A stretch of DNA of 64,000 nt from Oikopleura dioica (taxonomy: Eukaryota; Chordata; Appendicularia; Copelata; Oikopleuridae). The stretch's first letter is position 1. Every line of letters starts with the position of its first letter. The translations under genes were made by a program, and so were the position numbers. Below the pieces are notes generated by a model. The model was given only the letters and a program-made list of their open reading frames with translations. It did not search any database and was not told the origin of the DNA. Shown one piece after another: positions 30,466 to 41,027 of this stretch. The stretch is taken from assembly GCA_907165135.1 (NCBI GenBank), contig OU015569.1:9176501-9240500 (forward strand). The letters are read 5' to 3'.

Positions 30466-31636
30466 TCAAGTTGAGGTTTCGTCAGTACGGTTAGAACGAG
30501 GATCATTATTTTCATTGTTGTCTGAGGTTGGTTGTTGTGACTTGTGTTTTTTCCATATCAGTACGATCAGTCCCTAGAATTCAATTTCGAACATTTATTC
30601 ACTCCTTACACCAACCATAAGAAGTACGAGGCCAAGTGAAACAAGAATCGATATGCTCGCGTCATTGAGTTTCGAGCAGTTTTCCCCGTAGTGACTAAAA
30701 AAAACTATCGACTTACAAAAGCAGATAGGCTTACCCTTTGTCACACTCGCACTTTTTGACTTGATAGAGGTTATCCATGCAGCATTTTCCATTATTGTTA
30801 CAAAAATCATCGCCGCAACGTTTTTCGCACTTATTTATTGGTGCAGGTGTTGAAGATTCTTCGTAAAGTTCTTTCAGAAAAAGTTGCTCTTCGTATTTTG
30901 TAATCTTCTTTTCTTCGTCTGAAAATCGTAGTTATGATTGAATGTTCATTGATTATTCACCTAAAAAGTGAACTCTGCATGTCCAGTTGCCTTCGAAGGA
31001 CTCGTCGAAGCCTCCTTTCGGAGTAAAAGTGAGCTTGTGCGTAACTCCATTTTTCCGATATCGATAGTTTTTGGTCAACCCCTTCGTCACCGGGACATCA
31101 TTTTGTAACATTTCAACTGACAAGTGTTTGAGGTAAGTTTTAAGCCTTGCTTCCACGTGAAAAAAAGTTCACGTGCGTTACACGTGCCCGATAAAACATC
31201 TAACACCTTTCCTATCGGATTCACCTTCGCCTTTTCTATTTGACAGCTGAAATTGATTTATAACATTGAAACAAACTTTTTTTGACTCTAGTGAACAAAA
31301 CACTCGTCACCTTGCTAAGGGAATGTCAAGAAAAAAGTCATAAACCTTCCTAATTTTAAAGCGCTGGTTCTTCGTGATAACTTGAGTTTTCTTCTTTTTG
31401 GGTACTTTGACAGCCCCGAACTTGCGAATATCTGGGTAAATCTCAGCTTGACAGGTTTTAGCACGGTCGGTCGAATATCCAGGGCTTGAGTTTCCATCAC
31501 AAATCGCACGTGCAACGGATTTCCTCGTCTGTTTTCGTCTTACATCTCGGCCAGCGTATGGAACCCACTTGAGCGTAAGTTCGCCGCTTGGTTCAGCTAC
31601 ATTCAGGAAAAACAGCTTTCTAGAGCGACTCGCCAT
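30466..31636 (-). CDS. Ig/EGF type I membrane protein, neuregulin-like architecture
   Basis: Exons 31311-31636, 31184-31246, 30961-31145, 30735-30918, 30610-30694 and 30466-30573, all in phase. In order: an N-terminal Lys/Arg-rich segment with two Cys (AICDGNSSPGYS, KTCQAEIYPD); an Ig-like stretch (CQIEKAKVNPIG through FEGNWTCRVHF); an EGF module with six cysteines (INKCEKRCGDDFCNNNGKCC, then KKCECDKGHYGENCSK); a transmembrane helix (ISILVSLGLVLLMVGGLIVL); a stop-transfer WKKHK; and a short Asn/Ser/Thr-rich tail. Ig plus a single EGF next to the membrane is the layout of neuregulin/Vein ErbB ligands. Sequence similarity to those is too weak to name it. ATG at 31634-31636 follows AAAATTAG directly, a likely trans-splice acceptor, and MASRSRKLFFLNVA is a poor signal peptide, so an upstream exon is possible. 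Intron 31146-31183 is a hairpin. Confidence 0.62.
31146..31183 (-). other. 38-base intron built around a perfect hairpin
   Basis: The intron of the Ig/EGF gene contains CACGTGAA and TTCACGTG separated by six bases (about 31154-31175), an 8-base perfect stem. Removing it keeps the reading frame (GT start, AG end), while reading through it meets a stop. The stem brings the two splice sites together, and the sequence also contains two E-box-like CACGTG motifs. Confidence 0.6.
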
Positions 31637-31730
31637 TGCTCCCTAATTTTGAAATAAGTCAAGCAGCAAGAGAATCAAAGAATCCACAATCTCATTCTGG
31701 CCACACAGTAACGAGGATTTGCCCGGTGTC

Positions 31731-32092
31731 TTACTTTTGAGCAGATCTATATTCACACGTTACCTTCGAGTTTTTCACCTTTAAAAGATCTGCAGGGTCA
31801 CAGTCAAGAAGCAGCTTTCTCGGTCGTTGGAAGCCATCACGCCCTTGTCTGAAGAAGATGTTCTCATGTTTCGTCGGAAACTTGAGAACTTCTTTAATGC
31901 GAATGAGAGCCTTAAACAGTTTGACAAGTTTGATAGCACTTTTTAAAGATATGAGTTGTCAAACGGTAGCTTATTGGATCGAGGCTCTTTATCAAGTTCA
32001 CCGTAGACGACGGCATCGGAGCTGAAGCCGAGCATGTCCAGCGTGTATCGTGGTCTTTCGGGCCATTTCGTCGCTTCACAGCTCTTCAGCAT
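31731..32092 (-). CDS. Unrecognised small protein
   Basis: ATG at 32090-32092 opens an exon (31961-32092) reading MLKSCEATKWPERPRYTLDM and FSSDAVVYGELDKE. A 50-base intron starting GA joins it in phase to 31779-31910 (ALIRIKEVLKFPTKHENIFF, RDGFQRPRKLLLDCDPADLL). Reading on without a splice gives a stop at 31731-31733; a further splice at the GTGAAA donor is also possible. About 100 residues, basic, no signal peptide or membrane segment. It lies 95 bases before the start of the Ig/EGF gene on the same strand, as in an operon. Family unknown. Confidence 0.5.
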
Positions 32093-32269
32093 TCAAATTT
32101 CTTCCTTGCCTGTTTGTCTCTTCCCCTTCTTCCAACTGTGCTCGACGGTGCTGCGAATTTTTTATTTAATTTTCCCTGGCAGCCGACCAATCAATTACTA
32201 ATTCAATATGCGTGCCCAAAAATTAAGAGTGCAAGGATAAAGACAGGTATCAGTCGTAGGGTGTCAGGC

Positions 32270-32611
32270 TTATCGCCCGATCAATTTCGCTTTCAAAGGG
32301 AAATCCCTCTTCTTCCCATAAAATAGGCGATAAGTAGCGTCTGAAATTGATCTGCATCCCTTTCTCACTCCTCCTGTACCGTACAGTGTACACACAACGG
32401 CGTACACACTACCATACATTTGTTCCTGTTGCTCTTTTACGCGTTTTACGAGAGGTAGCATTTGAAAGATTCTCGAGTGGTTACCTTTTGAAGCTTCGTC
32501 AAATTCTCTAGTGTGACTAGGCAAATAGTTCTCGTCAATCAAGTGTGGGATGAGCTTTCTGGCTAGCTCAATACAGGGTTGAGCATATTTCCTTTTCTTT
32601 GCCCAAGGCAC
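32270..32611 (-). CDS. Unrecognised protein, C-terminal exons
   Basis: Two segments join in phase: about 32485-32605 (RKYAQPCIELARKLIPHLID, ENYLPSHTREFDEASK) and 32270-32340 (DATYRLFYGKKRDFPLKAKL, stop 32270-32272), with a 144-base GT-AG intron. The first exon has no clear ATG or acceptor, so an upstream exon is missing. Helical, basic, probably intracellular. It lies upstream of the other two genes on the same strand and may belong to the same transcription unit. Confidence 0.38.
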   Translation of the reverse strand: MPWAKKRKYAQPCIELARKLIPHLIDENYLPSHTREFDEASKGNHSRIFQMLPLVKRVKEQQEQMYGSVYAVVCTLYGTGGVRKGCRSISDATYRLFYGKKRDFPLKAKLIGR

Positions 32612-33061
32612 TTTTCACCGCGCCGCCAAGTCCGCCGATATCCGTCCACCGAGGCTCTCACAGAAAGTACTTAATCGCACCCGTAACTTGTCCTCTTCTT
32701 CTTCCTTTCCCGCCTCAATATACAAACGGCTTGTCTTTGTCTAAAACTTTGACTCCAAGTTATTCGTTTTTATAAGTCCCTACTTTTCAGTTCTTCTGCA
32801 TTTCTCTCGTACGAGTTTGTGGAACTTGACGCTCGAAAATTTCTTATTTTGGATCCTTGCTTTGTTGGTTAGAGCGGTTTTAATCTTTCCATTGTGCGAC
32901 TCTCATTATCGAGGGCTCCTCCGCTTCAAGCCCTATTTAACTCTCTGATTTTCTGTCAATTTCGCCCATCAACTTCAACTAACCAGGATTTACACGTCTC
33001 GGGGCTTCTCACGGACATAAGTTAAGGGAATTATGAAAGTTAATGCTTTTGAAATATATTT
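32612..33061. other. Intergenic, nothing recognised
   Basis: T-rich, no ORF of coding character on either strand. Probably the upstream region of the minus-strand run to the left. Confidence 0.4.
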
Positions 33062-33335
33062 ATTTATGATTTCAAGCTTATTGGAAGATTCTGAACCGAT
33101 TCACAAAAGTCTTTAATCAAATTAATCCGCATCCTATTCAGAAGAAGAACAAACAACACTTGATCTGTATATATATCAATAGATGCGGTACTTTTAATCG
33201 AAGAGGTCCAAATGAATCGGCATAATAATTTTTATAGAAGACGGTACCGTCATTTATGGCGCCAACGAAGAAATCACGGCTTCCCGAATCGACAACGGCA
33301 TAATCGACGTAAGACTCTCCCATGATTTGAACCAT
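33062..33335 (-). CDS. Small secreted-type protein, C-terminal exons
   Basis: Exon 33192 to about 33335 reads GESYVDYAVVDSGSRDFFVG and NDGTVFYKNYYADSFG. A 58-base GT-AG intron joins it in phase to 33062-33133 (MRINLIKDFCESVQNLPISL, stop 33062-33064). Alternating hydrophobic residues and the DYAVV string recall lipocalin beta-strands, but this is weak. Upstream exons with a signal peptide were not identified. Confidence 0.4.
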
Positions 33336-33448
33336 GAGTTAATTTGATACACTCGACAACCCAAGCATAAGTCCAATTTTAAATAGTTCAGCTTTTTTGG
33401 AGGCTATTATTTTTGAGCACAGAATAATTTCGCGGTGATTATCCAGAT

Positions 33449-33551
33449 ATGTATTACTCCGAGAAAAAGATACAATTTCAGCAGAGACAGACTAACTTTA
33501 AGTCTGATCGTAGTCTTGGATGGGTAAAGAACGGACAGCGCTGGGAAAAGA
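33449..33551 (+). CDS. Orphan 5' exon, possible alternative start for the transglutaminase
   Basis: ATG at 33449 opens MYYSEKKIQFQQRQTNFKSD and ends GQRWEK at a strong donor (AAAGA then GTAAGTC). No clear next exon before 33801. It could be an alternative first exon of the transglutaminase downstream or part of a small separate gene. Confidence 0.25.
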
Positions 33552-33560
33552 GTAAGTCTC

Positions 33561-33622
33561 AATTAGGGTTAGGATTTAATATCATGAATCATGGGGTAAG
33601 TGGTTAGGGTTAGGGTTTCATG
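33561..33622 (+). repeat. Short interstitial telomere-like TTAGGG tracts
   Basis: TTAGGGTTAGG near 33565 and GGTTAGGGTTAGGGTTT near 33604-33620, separated by a palindromic ATCATGAATCATG-like segment. A similar TTTAGGGTTAGGGT occurs at about 38621-38634. Only two or three units each, so they may be chance or filler from break repair. Confidence 0.4.
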
Positions 33623-33800
33623 ATGATAACTTGAAAAAGCATTTATTCATTTATTACAGAATAAGTGAATCTGATCTTGCTGAACTCTCTCTTCTTAACG
33701 CCCCTCAGATAAGCCCTGCCTTGGCAGATTCAGCATTTTTCTTTATCATAGCGTCAGAGTTTCGTATTGCTTCCTCCTCAACGCTCAAACCCGAGCAAAA

Positions 33801-36643
33801 ATGAGATATTACTACGACTGGCTGCGTAACTATTACAGAGGAAGGTGGAGAGAGGAAGCACCTCCGGCCGAAGTTAATGGTAACTTATAGGGTACTCTAA
33901 AAATCGTTATAACTAAAATATTAGATTTTTTTAAAAATCGCAAAAAAGGGGAAATTTTTTTGCTCTGCACATAAATAAAATATTGCGGTGAAAAGAAATA
34001 CTCATTTTCGCCTTTTGTTAGGCGCTACGAAAGTTATAAAAAATGGTTCAGTCACTTCGCCTACGGGGGCATCGGATGATCCGAGCGCAGTTAAAAAAAA
34101 AACTTAGTTTCGGAGAGAGTTTTATGAGTACTGAGTATAGCTATTTTACGCGATACTGGGCTAGGGTAACTGGTCTTTGGTACGGCGAAAAAAGTGATGA
34201 GCCCCCTTCGAAAAAGGCTAAAAGCGGTAAAATAATTATTTCCGATTTATTGTTTGTTTTTTTTTAAATAATTTCTTACACGAAAGATTGGAGCTTACTG
34301 TAAATTTTAGAAATAGAGCCATCTGCTATCAAGCTGAACGAGAAGAATTCTGACTGTGACTGGCGCCGCCGTGAAAATGGCTACAAACACCACACTGGAG
34401 AATACGTCCGCAAGGACAACTCGATGGTTGTTAGAAGAGGAGAGCCAGTTATCTTCACTGCTAAACTCAATCGAGACTTTGACCAGGAGAAGGATGTGAT
34501 AAAGATTGATCTCCGATACGGTGAAAATCCTTCCTTGACGGACGGGAGCCACATAATTGTTTCCAAAGTCGATGGGCCACCAAGTTACGATTGGGGCTTG
34601 GAGTTTTTGAGTGTTGACGGGGGAAACGTCGAAATGGCCTTGCATTCTCCTGCAAATGCTTTCATAGGCCGATACAAATGCGCAATATATCTTCAAACCG
34701 GCGACGACCACTGCCTTGACGAAGAGCCAGATCTGATTTTCATCTGTAACCCTTGGAATGAGACGGATGAGACATTTATGCACAACTCTGATGCACTCGA
34801 CGAATACATTTTGAACGAGCACGGAGGAATCTGGCGAGGAACAACTCAGTACTCAAGCCCTTGCATGTGGAATTTTGGCCAGTTCGAAGAAGATATTCTC
34901 GACGTTGCCTTGTATCTGATTGGAAATGATCCCCGAATCAAGGGCAAGAAAGGTCTCCAAAAGACGAGAGATCCAGTCTGGCTTTCGCGAATCCTCTCAG
35001 CGGGAGCTAATTCTAGCGAAGGAGGAGTTCTTACCGGTAACTGGTCTGGCAAATACGACGGCGGTGTCAGTCCAGTAACCTGGTCCGGTTCCGTGAAAAT
35101 TTTGCAACAGTACTGGGAAACGAAGTCTGACGTGAAATTCGGACAGTGTTGGGTATTTTCTGGTGTGATGACCACTCTCTTGCGTACTATTGGCATTCCA
35201 GCGCGTTCCGTGACCAACTTTGCGTCCGCGCACGATACAGACAATACAATGACCATCGACGATTTCGTCGACGAAAAAAATAACGAGGTGAAGGGCTTGT
35301 CCAGCGACTCTGTTTGGAATTTCCACGTCTGGAATGAAGTATGGCTCAGAGGAACAGGCCATTGGCCGGCGGTTTACGCTGGTTGGGCTGCAGTTGACGC
35401 AACACCACAGGTACATAAAATTGGGTACTTATTTTCGCTATGATTTTTTGAAAGGAAGAGTCCCGTGGAATGATGCAGTGTGGTCCTGCTCCGCTGAAGG
35501 CGATTAAAGATGGAGAGATCTACGTTGGTTATGACACAGGCTTTGTCTTCGGCGAAGTCAACGCTGACCGAGTCACTTGGGTAGTCGAACAAGACGGTGA
35601 CACTTCGTACATAAAATCCATGGGATCGCGACGAAACAGATCCGTTGGAATAAACATTTCTACAAAAGCAATCGGTTCTTACAGTCGTCACTTGCTCACA
35701 GACGATTACAAGTATCAGGAAGGTACAGAAGAAGAAAGAGAAGCTTTCTCGACTGCGTATGCTTTCAGGTTTGAACGTTTCCTAACAATTTATGAATTCA
35801 CGCAAATTTCAGTTCTCGCCCAAGTTACTATTCTAAATTCCTCGACTGCGAAAAAGATGGCAAACAGGTTGACATACAAATTTCGCTTGAACCGGAAGTG
35901 CCTCAAAACGGCGAAGACTTGTCAATCTCTATCAGGGTCGCCAACTTGACGGGCTCTGACATTTCTGCGAACGTAAACAGCGCTCTTAGAGCCTGTTTTT
36001 ATACAGGCGAAAAGCGGCAACTGGTAGCAGTTCAAGAGGCAGACGATGAAACTATCGCAGCTGAGCAATGTAAGAAGCATTATTTTTTTCTAAAAAATGA
36101 TTCTGATAGCGGCCGAATACTCAATGGTTGTTCCTTACACAGAATACGGAGGCAAATTTGCTGACGACCAAATGTCGATGCGACTTGATGCCTGTGTAAC
36201 TACTGGTGGCAAGACATACACTGAACTGCTGGAATTCCAATTTTTCAATAAGTCTTCAGTGCGCATCGAGGTTGAATATAAAAGTAATTCTAAATTAAAC
36301 CAAGATCTTTTAAGTTTGACGTTGAAGAGGCAAAACTCGGCGAGGAGCTTACTGCTAGTGTGATTTTTACGAACCCGCTCGATATTGATCTGACAAACCT
36401 GACGATCACGATCGAAGGCGCTGGCCTAACAAGACCAACCTGCATTGACTTAGAGTTTGTCTTTCTATGAATATCGAAAAACTTAATTTCACATTTAGAG
36501 GCTTCGTTGAACCCAAGCAGGAAGCCGAAATATCACTGAAAATCAAGCCTCACAAATTGGGTGAGCGAATGCTTCTTGTTGATATCGATGCCCAGGAACT
36601 CAAGGATCTCAAAGGACAAGCAATCATCAATGTCGTCGAATAA
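33801..36643 (+). CDS. Transglutaminase, complete
   Basis: Exons 33801-33879, 34022-~34071, ~34112-34226, 34311-35410, 35455-35768, 35813-36069, 36110-36270, 36315-36454 and 36499-36643. Family: calcium-dependent protein cross-linking (glutamine-lysine isopeptide bonds). The N-terminal beta-sandwich includes GGIWRGTTQYSSPCMWNFGQ. The catalytic triad is intact: Cys in KFGQCWVFSG, His in VWNFHVWNEVW, Asp in GWAAVDATPQ. Following it, EESRGMMQCGPAPLKAIKDG matches the family. Two C-terminal barrels follow (FDVEEAKLGEEL, TNPLDIDLTNLTITIEGAGL, QAIINVVE stop 36641-36643). No signal peptide; it starts MRYYYDWLRNYYRGRWREEA and has a Lys-rich segment (SKKAKSG) before the core. The second intron probably starts GG; its borders are approximate. 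Length near 700 residues is typical. Confidence 0.92.
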
Positions 36644-36723
36644 TCACGTGCCCAAAAATTCCCTCTTATTAGAAAATAAACAAAAAAAGCTATCAAGTGC
36701 TTCATCTTCTTTATTTTTACGAG

Positions 36724-38612
36724 TTACAACGAGATTTCTTCATCTGAACGAAGAGAGTGAAACTGTTCTTCGTCGACAGGTGGATTTTCTTCTGGAAGGT
36801 CTTTGAAAACATGGTCGTCTCTGTCCGGCAAATCATATAGCATCATCTCTTCAGATATGCTGCTTAGACGATAAGAGTTTTTCGCCGACTTTTTCTTTCG
36901 ATAAGACCACTCCTCCACCATTCTCCAGTTTTCTTCTTGAACTAAATCAGCAGTTTATCAAATTGTGAAAATTAAAGTTATCAAAGACTTACATATTATC
37001 ATATATAGACAGCAAAATATACTCGAGAAGGCGGGAAAGGTTTCTTTAAAGAAATATACCGCTGGCCGTAACCGACTTTCTGAATAAACGTCTGGCATAT
37101 TTTGACTCGTATAAGATTCATTCGTTGAGACAGCCAAGCTGTTATCAAAGCAAAATCGTTGATCCTTTTTGCTTTCTTCTGAACCAACATAGTCGCCAAT
37201 TAAAAAAGCATCCATCAAGCTCCAGTTTCCTGATGAAAGAAATAATCTCCTAATTGTGATCTATAACTCTACCCTTCGAGAGGTGTTCAAGCTCAATAAA
37301 TTTCAATCGTTCTGAGATGTCGAAGGAATAGAAAAATAATCGCTGTAAACCAAATAGTGGAATAACAATTGCTGTTGCTCTGTAATAGGTTGATTTCAAA
37401 AAGCATGTAAAAACAAGTATGCGCAGTTCAACCAAACTGATAAATCGTAAATTAGGGTTAACAGTTCGATTGCAAGCTTCCGCTCTCTTTTTCCATAAGA
37501 TAAATATTATTCTCAAAACGAATAGAACAGCAATCGCGCTGCTGCAGAGTCCGTAAATATTCAAAATGAAACCATTGATGCAATCGTTGGGAAATCCCTC
37601 AAGAAAAGTCGCGTTTGTCGTTTTTAGCTGATTATCCAAAATCCACAGGGTCATTGCCATAGATGGGAAAAGCCAAGCAGTTATATTAAAGACACTTATC
37701 ATCTTCTTATGAATATTGTATGATGCTGTTTCCAGTAAATACCAAAACTAGAAAGGTTATCTGAAATCTATGAGATAGGTCTTACTTAAATTCAAGTTCA
37801 AATTTTTAGTCTCGCTTTCGAAAAATAACTCTATTTCGAACTTTTGCTGAGCCTGCTTCTATTGTCATGACGGTAACCAACACGAGAGGAAAGTACTCCC
37901 TAAAAATGAGCAAAATCTTGCAGAAGTGGATAATATCTTCTCCAGAGCAATAACACTCGTCCAGTTCCCTTACAACGCTGTGAGTAGTGGACGACAGGAT
38001 TAGGTGAATGTTCATAGTCGTGGTGAGCTTTTTCTCCATTTGTGTTCGGTAGGCGACTATCAAAATAAAAGGAAGGGATGCAAGATGAATGATTTGTGAG
38101 AAGACATCGAAGATCTCAAATGATCTGTTCAAGTTGCCAGTCAAAAACGAATAGTGAATCATCTGGTAATCTTTCAGTGTTTCCTTCATTTCATTTCGGA
38201 TTTTAGAAATGAATCGCAACGAAAAATTGGGAAATATAATAAAATCCTCATCTTTTAGGAAAAGTGGAACACTAAAGTTGAGCTCGGTAGCTTCGAACTG
38301 ACTGAGGGGCGGTAAAGTATGGCCCAAAGAATCTTTAATATCGGAATTAGAAATGATAAAATTAAAAATAGCGACCTTTATTTCCAGGGAGACATGTTTC
38401 ATCTGTGAAGGTATTAGAATTCTTACTGATCCAATTTCCACAATGAATCGAGTCGAACCAAACTGGGCAGTAGTGATAGGAGTCGTATAATTTCGGATTG
38501 AGCTCTCTTCTGCACGTAAAATGATTACGGCTGAGGTTCTTGTATTGACAGTAAAACCCAAATGGTTCGTTGCCAATATAGTGCATGACCATATCGTTCG
38601 ACTCACAATAGC
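36724..38612 (-). CDS. Secretin-family (class B) G-protein-coupled receptor
   Basis: Exons 38376-38612, ~37868-38332, 37273-37725, 36993-37043 and 36724-36941; the first exon with start and signal peptide (perhaps MNVLIIKALH near 38705) is unresolved. The extracellular exon has the Cys/Trp pattern of the hormone-receptor domain: YCESND, YCQYKN, FTCRREL, YCPVWFDSIHCGNW, ETCLPGN. Seven hydrophobic helices follow, including VFSQIIHLASLPFILIVAY (TM1), MISVFNITAWLFPSMAMTLW (TM4), and KSTYYRATAIVIPLFG (TM6, the class B KS-x-LIPLFG signature). After TM7 comes EENWRMVEEW, like the class B helix 8, then an acidic tail. Ligand unknown. The intron after TM3 appears to start GC. The TM6-TM7 intron (37044-37272) is itself an open frame and could be retained. 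Confidence 0.75.
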
Positions 38613-38988
38613 CTTATGATTTAGGGTTAGGGTATAAAGCTGAAAAAAGGCAGACCTTTGCATCTTTCTATACATGCAGAGCTTTGATTATGAGAACGTT
38701 CATTCCACCTTTCTGAGTATTCGTTATGAATTCTCGTGCTCGTGCTTGTGTAACTAAATCATTGTCAATATACAAACTTCTTTCTCCTACATTACATTAT
38801 CAAAAGAAAAATGTAGAAAATACCAACTAGAACAGAAAAAAAGACGCTTCCTTTCACACTTATTATGTATTTCTTTATAAAAACATAAATCTTTCGCGGC
38901 ATTTCTCTGAGAAATCAACTGATTATAATATGCGGCCGTTTTCAGCTTTATATGAATATAGTGCCACACACGGCATCTTGTTTCCAAT

Positions 38989-39941
38989 AATGCTTAGACC
39001 TCATCTCAACTCATTCGGGTCTTATAAATGTGTCACAGCTTTATTAACCGACTTCTCCACTGGTCAGTTTTTATTATTTGTGTACTTAGGAAGCTAAGAA
39101 AGACATCAAAATTCTGAAGGATGCAGTCAATTTGATCTCCAGTGGACCAAAAAGATTTCATCAAAAAGAACCTATAAATCTTATTTTCCGCTTGACTATC
39201 GTGAAATCCTTTGTCCCAAACCAGCGTGGGAGCTTAGTATTTGCTGCCAGAAAACACACACGAAGTCAGAGTGTGTTTTTTACATTTAAAAGAGAATGGA
39301 AGATATTAATGAAGAGGAATTGGTAGTTGATTATGGGCGAGCATCTGTGATCTACGAAGATGACAACCAGATTGCCAGCGCGGTAAATTTGAAAGGACAA
39401 GGACGAAATGGATATTGGATGCTGAGTATCCAAAAAGCAGACCCCGACGAAATCATGTTCCAGTACACATGTGAATCTTTTTTACTCGTGAGTTCGAATA
39501 AAGCTTCAATTATCATGGCAATTTTTAGCAAAGGCATTGCCGAAATGTCATCATTCCTGGATTTATTCGATCTGCCAGGGATCTTTTCAACAAACAAGCT
39601 GGGGTGACTTAAAATTATTATGATTCAGGAACGTAATTGAATATTAGCAAGAAATAAAGACGTGGAAAGGAATTTCTTGCGAGCTGACCGCAGAGGAAAA
39701 GAAGATAGTTTCAGAACAATGGACTGAGCATGAATCGAGCTGGATCTCCCCAAAATGTCACGATCTCCATTTTCACTGCAGCGCTCACAAGCTCGATGGA
39801 ATATTCGAAATCAACTACTCCTTTATTGTAAGTCTTCAATCAACAAACAAACTGCATCAAAAAATTAAGTCTGAAGACGATGGAACTCATCAAGGACACA
39901 TCTACTGGTCAGAAAAAGATGGAAAAATAGAGCACCATTAA
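38989..39941 (+). CDS. Possible lipocalin-like secreted protein
   Basis: Plus-strand exons that I cannot fully join. About 39092-39320 reads EAKKDIKILKDAVNLISSG and PINLIFRLTIVKSFVPNQ. About 39298-39605 reads ELVVDYGRASVIYEDDNQI, GYWMLSIQKADPDEIMFQYT and NKASIIMAIFSKG. 39655-39830 reads TWKGISCELTAEEKKIVSEQ, CHDLHFHCSAHKLDGIF and ends at a GTAAGT donor. The last exon ends IYWSEKDGKIEHH (stop 39939-39941). The middle part resembles late lipocalin strands (YW-x-L, then IFS). Whether the pieces form one or two genes is open. Confidence 0.38.
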
Positions 39942-40182
39942 AAGCTTGTTCTCTAATAAAAACTCTTGCCTTTGAATCAAATAGAGTTTCATCATTATTT
40001 AAAGTTGAATAATGCCAAATAGCCTGAATATTAGGGCTAATAAGAATAATTGCGCATCTAAAATAGTCGAAATGCTGCGGGGGAAAGACTTTTCTGATTA
40101 GAAGTCGCGCGACAAAATGAGTAGCAATTACTCGAAAGCTAAAAATCCACCTTGAGATCTCAGATCAAATTTTTCGAGGAAA

Positions 40183-40920
40183 ATGAAACGATTTTTGAGC
40201 TTTTTACTGGTTTTGTCTGTAAGAGGCCAGGAAGAGAGTGAAGAGGAGGGGCCACAGGTTGATCCAAATGTTTTATTCATGACGTAAGTTTGCAGAGAAT
40301 AACGAAAAATCTGAATTGTGAAAAAAGGCACTTACTTTTTTCAGGCAATATGGATCGATGCAAGGCTCGTTGGCGATTCCTTTTCTGATGGCCGGAGGAG
40401 GGAATGGCCAGTCAGCAGATTATTTACAGTATTTGCTTCTTAAAAACAGCGACACATGCGACGACGCAACAAAAGCCCTAACGTACATGATGATGTTTAC
40501 GGTAGGACTCGATTCAAATCATGCGAATCGATAATTTTTCCATCATTGAAGACCGTCTTATACTTTCTTAGTCTGACGATGTTATCCCCCTTCTTCCGAT
40601 GATGATGACTAGGCTGTCTTCTAATTATAAAACGCTGTCGATGTTTTATCTGATGAACAAGTGTTAGTTCGGCTATGTTTAAATAATCTGAGACTATCAA
40701 AATTTTAGTGAATCGACGAGTGCTTGATCCGTACGGCCGAGTCACTAGAGCCGGTCTAGACATGCAATCATTGATGATTTACCAAGATCTCAGAAAATCT
40801 TGTGGCACTTCTTCGACAACGACCACTGACGCGACGACTACGACGGTGACCACTACTACGACATCTATTACAACAACATCTGTCGCCAATGGTGCTTTTC
40901 CGCTAGCGCCCATCGGCTAA
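40183..40920 (+). CDS. Secreted protein with Thr-rich C-terminal region
   Basis: Four exons, all in phase: 40183-40283, 40345-40501, 40572-40662 and 40709-40920, about 186 residues. ATG 40183 starts a signal peptide (MKRFLSFLLVLSVRGQ) followed by an acidic segment (EESEEEGPQVD). The core is Met- and Leu-rich and low in charge (AIPFLMAGGGNG, YMMMFTSDDV, PLLPMMMTRLSS, MFYLMNK) with two Cys. Then comes a threonine block (TTTTDATTTTVTTTTTSITT) and a hydrophobic end (GAFPLAPIG). Thr blocks are usually heavily O-glycosylated. No family is recognised; it may be a lineage-specific mucin-like or house/cuticle protein. The last donor is AAGT then GTTAGT. Confidence 0.65.
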
Positions 40921-41027
40921 ACTTTCTGCTCTCCCGTATTTTTATATCATTTTCCAATAAATGCGATCCTTTTATACTTTCTCAAAGATCTCTACTTTCT
41001 TCATCACACTTTCAATCATCCGTGAAT

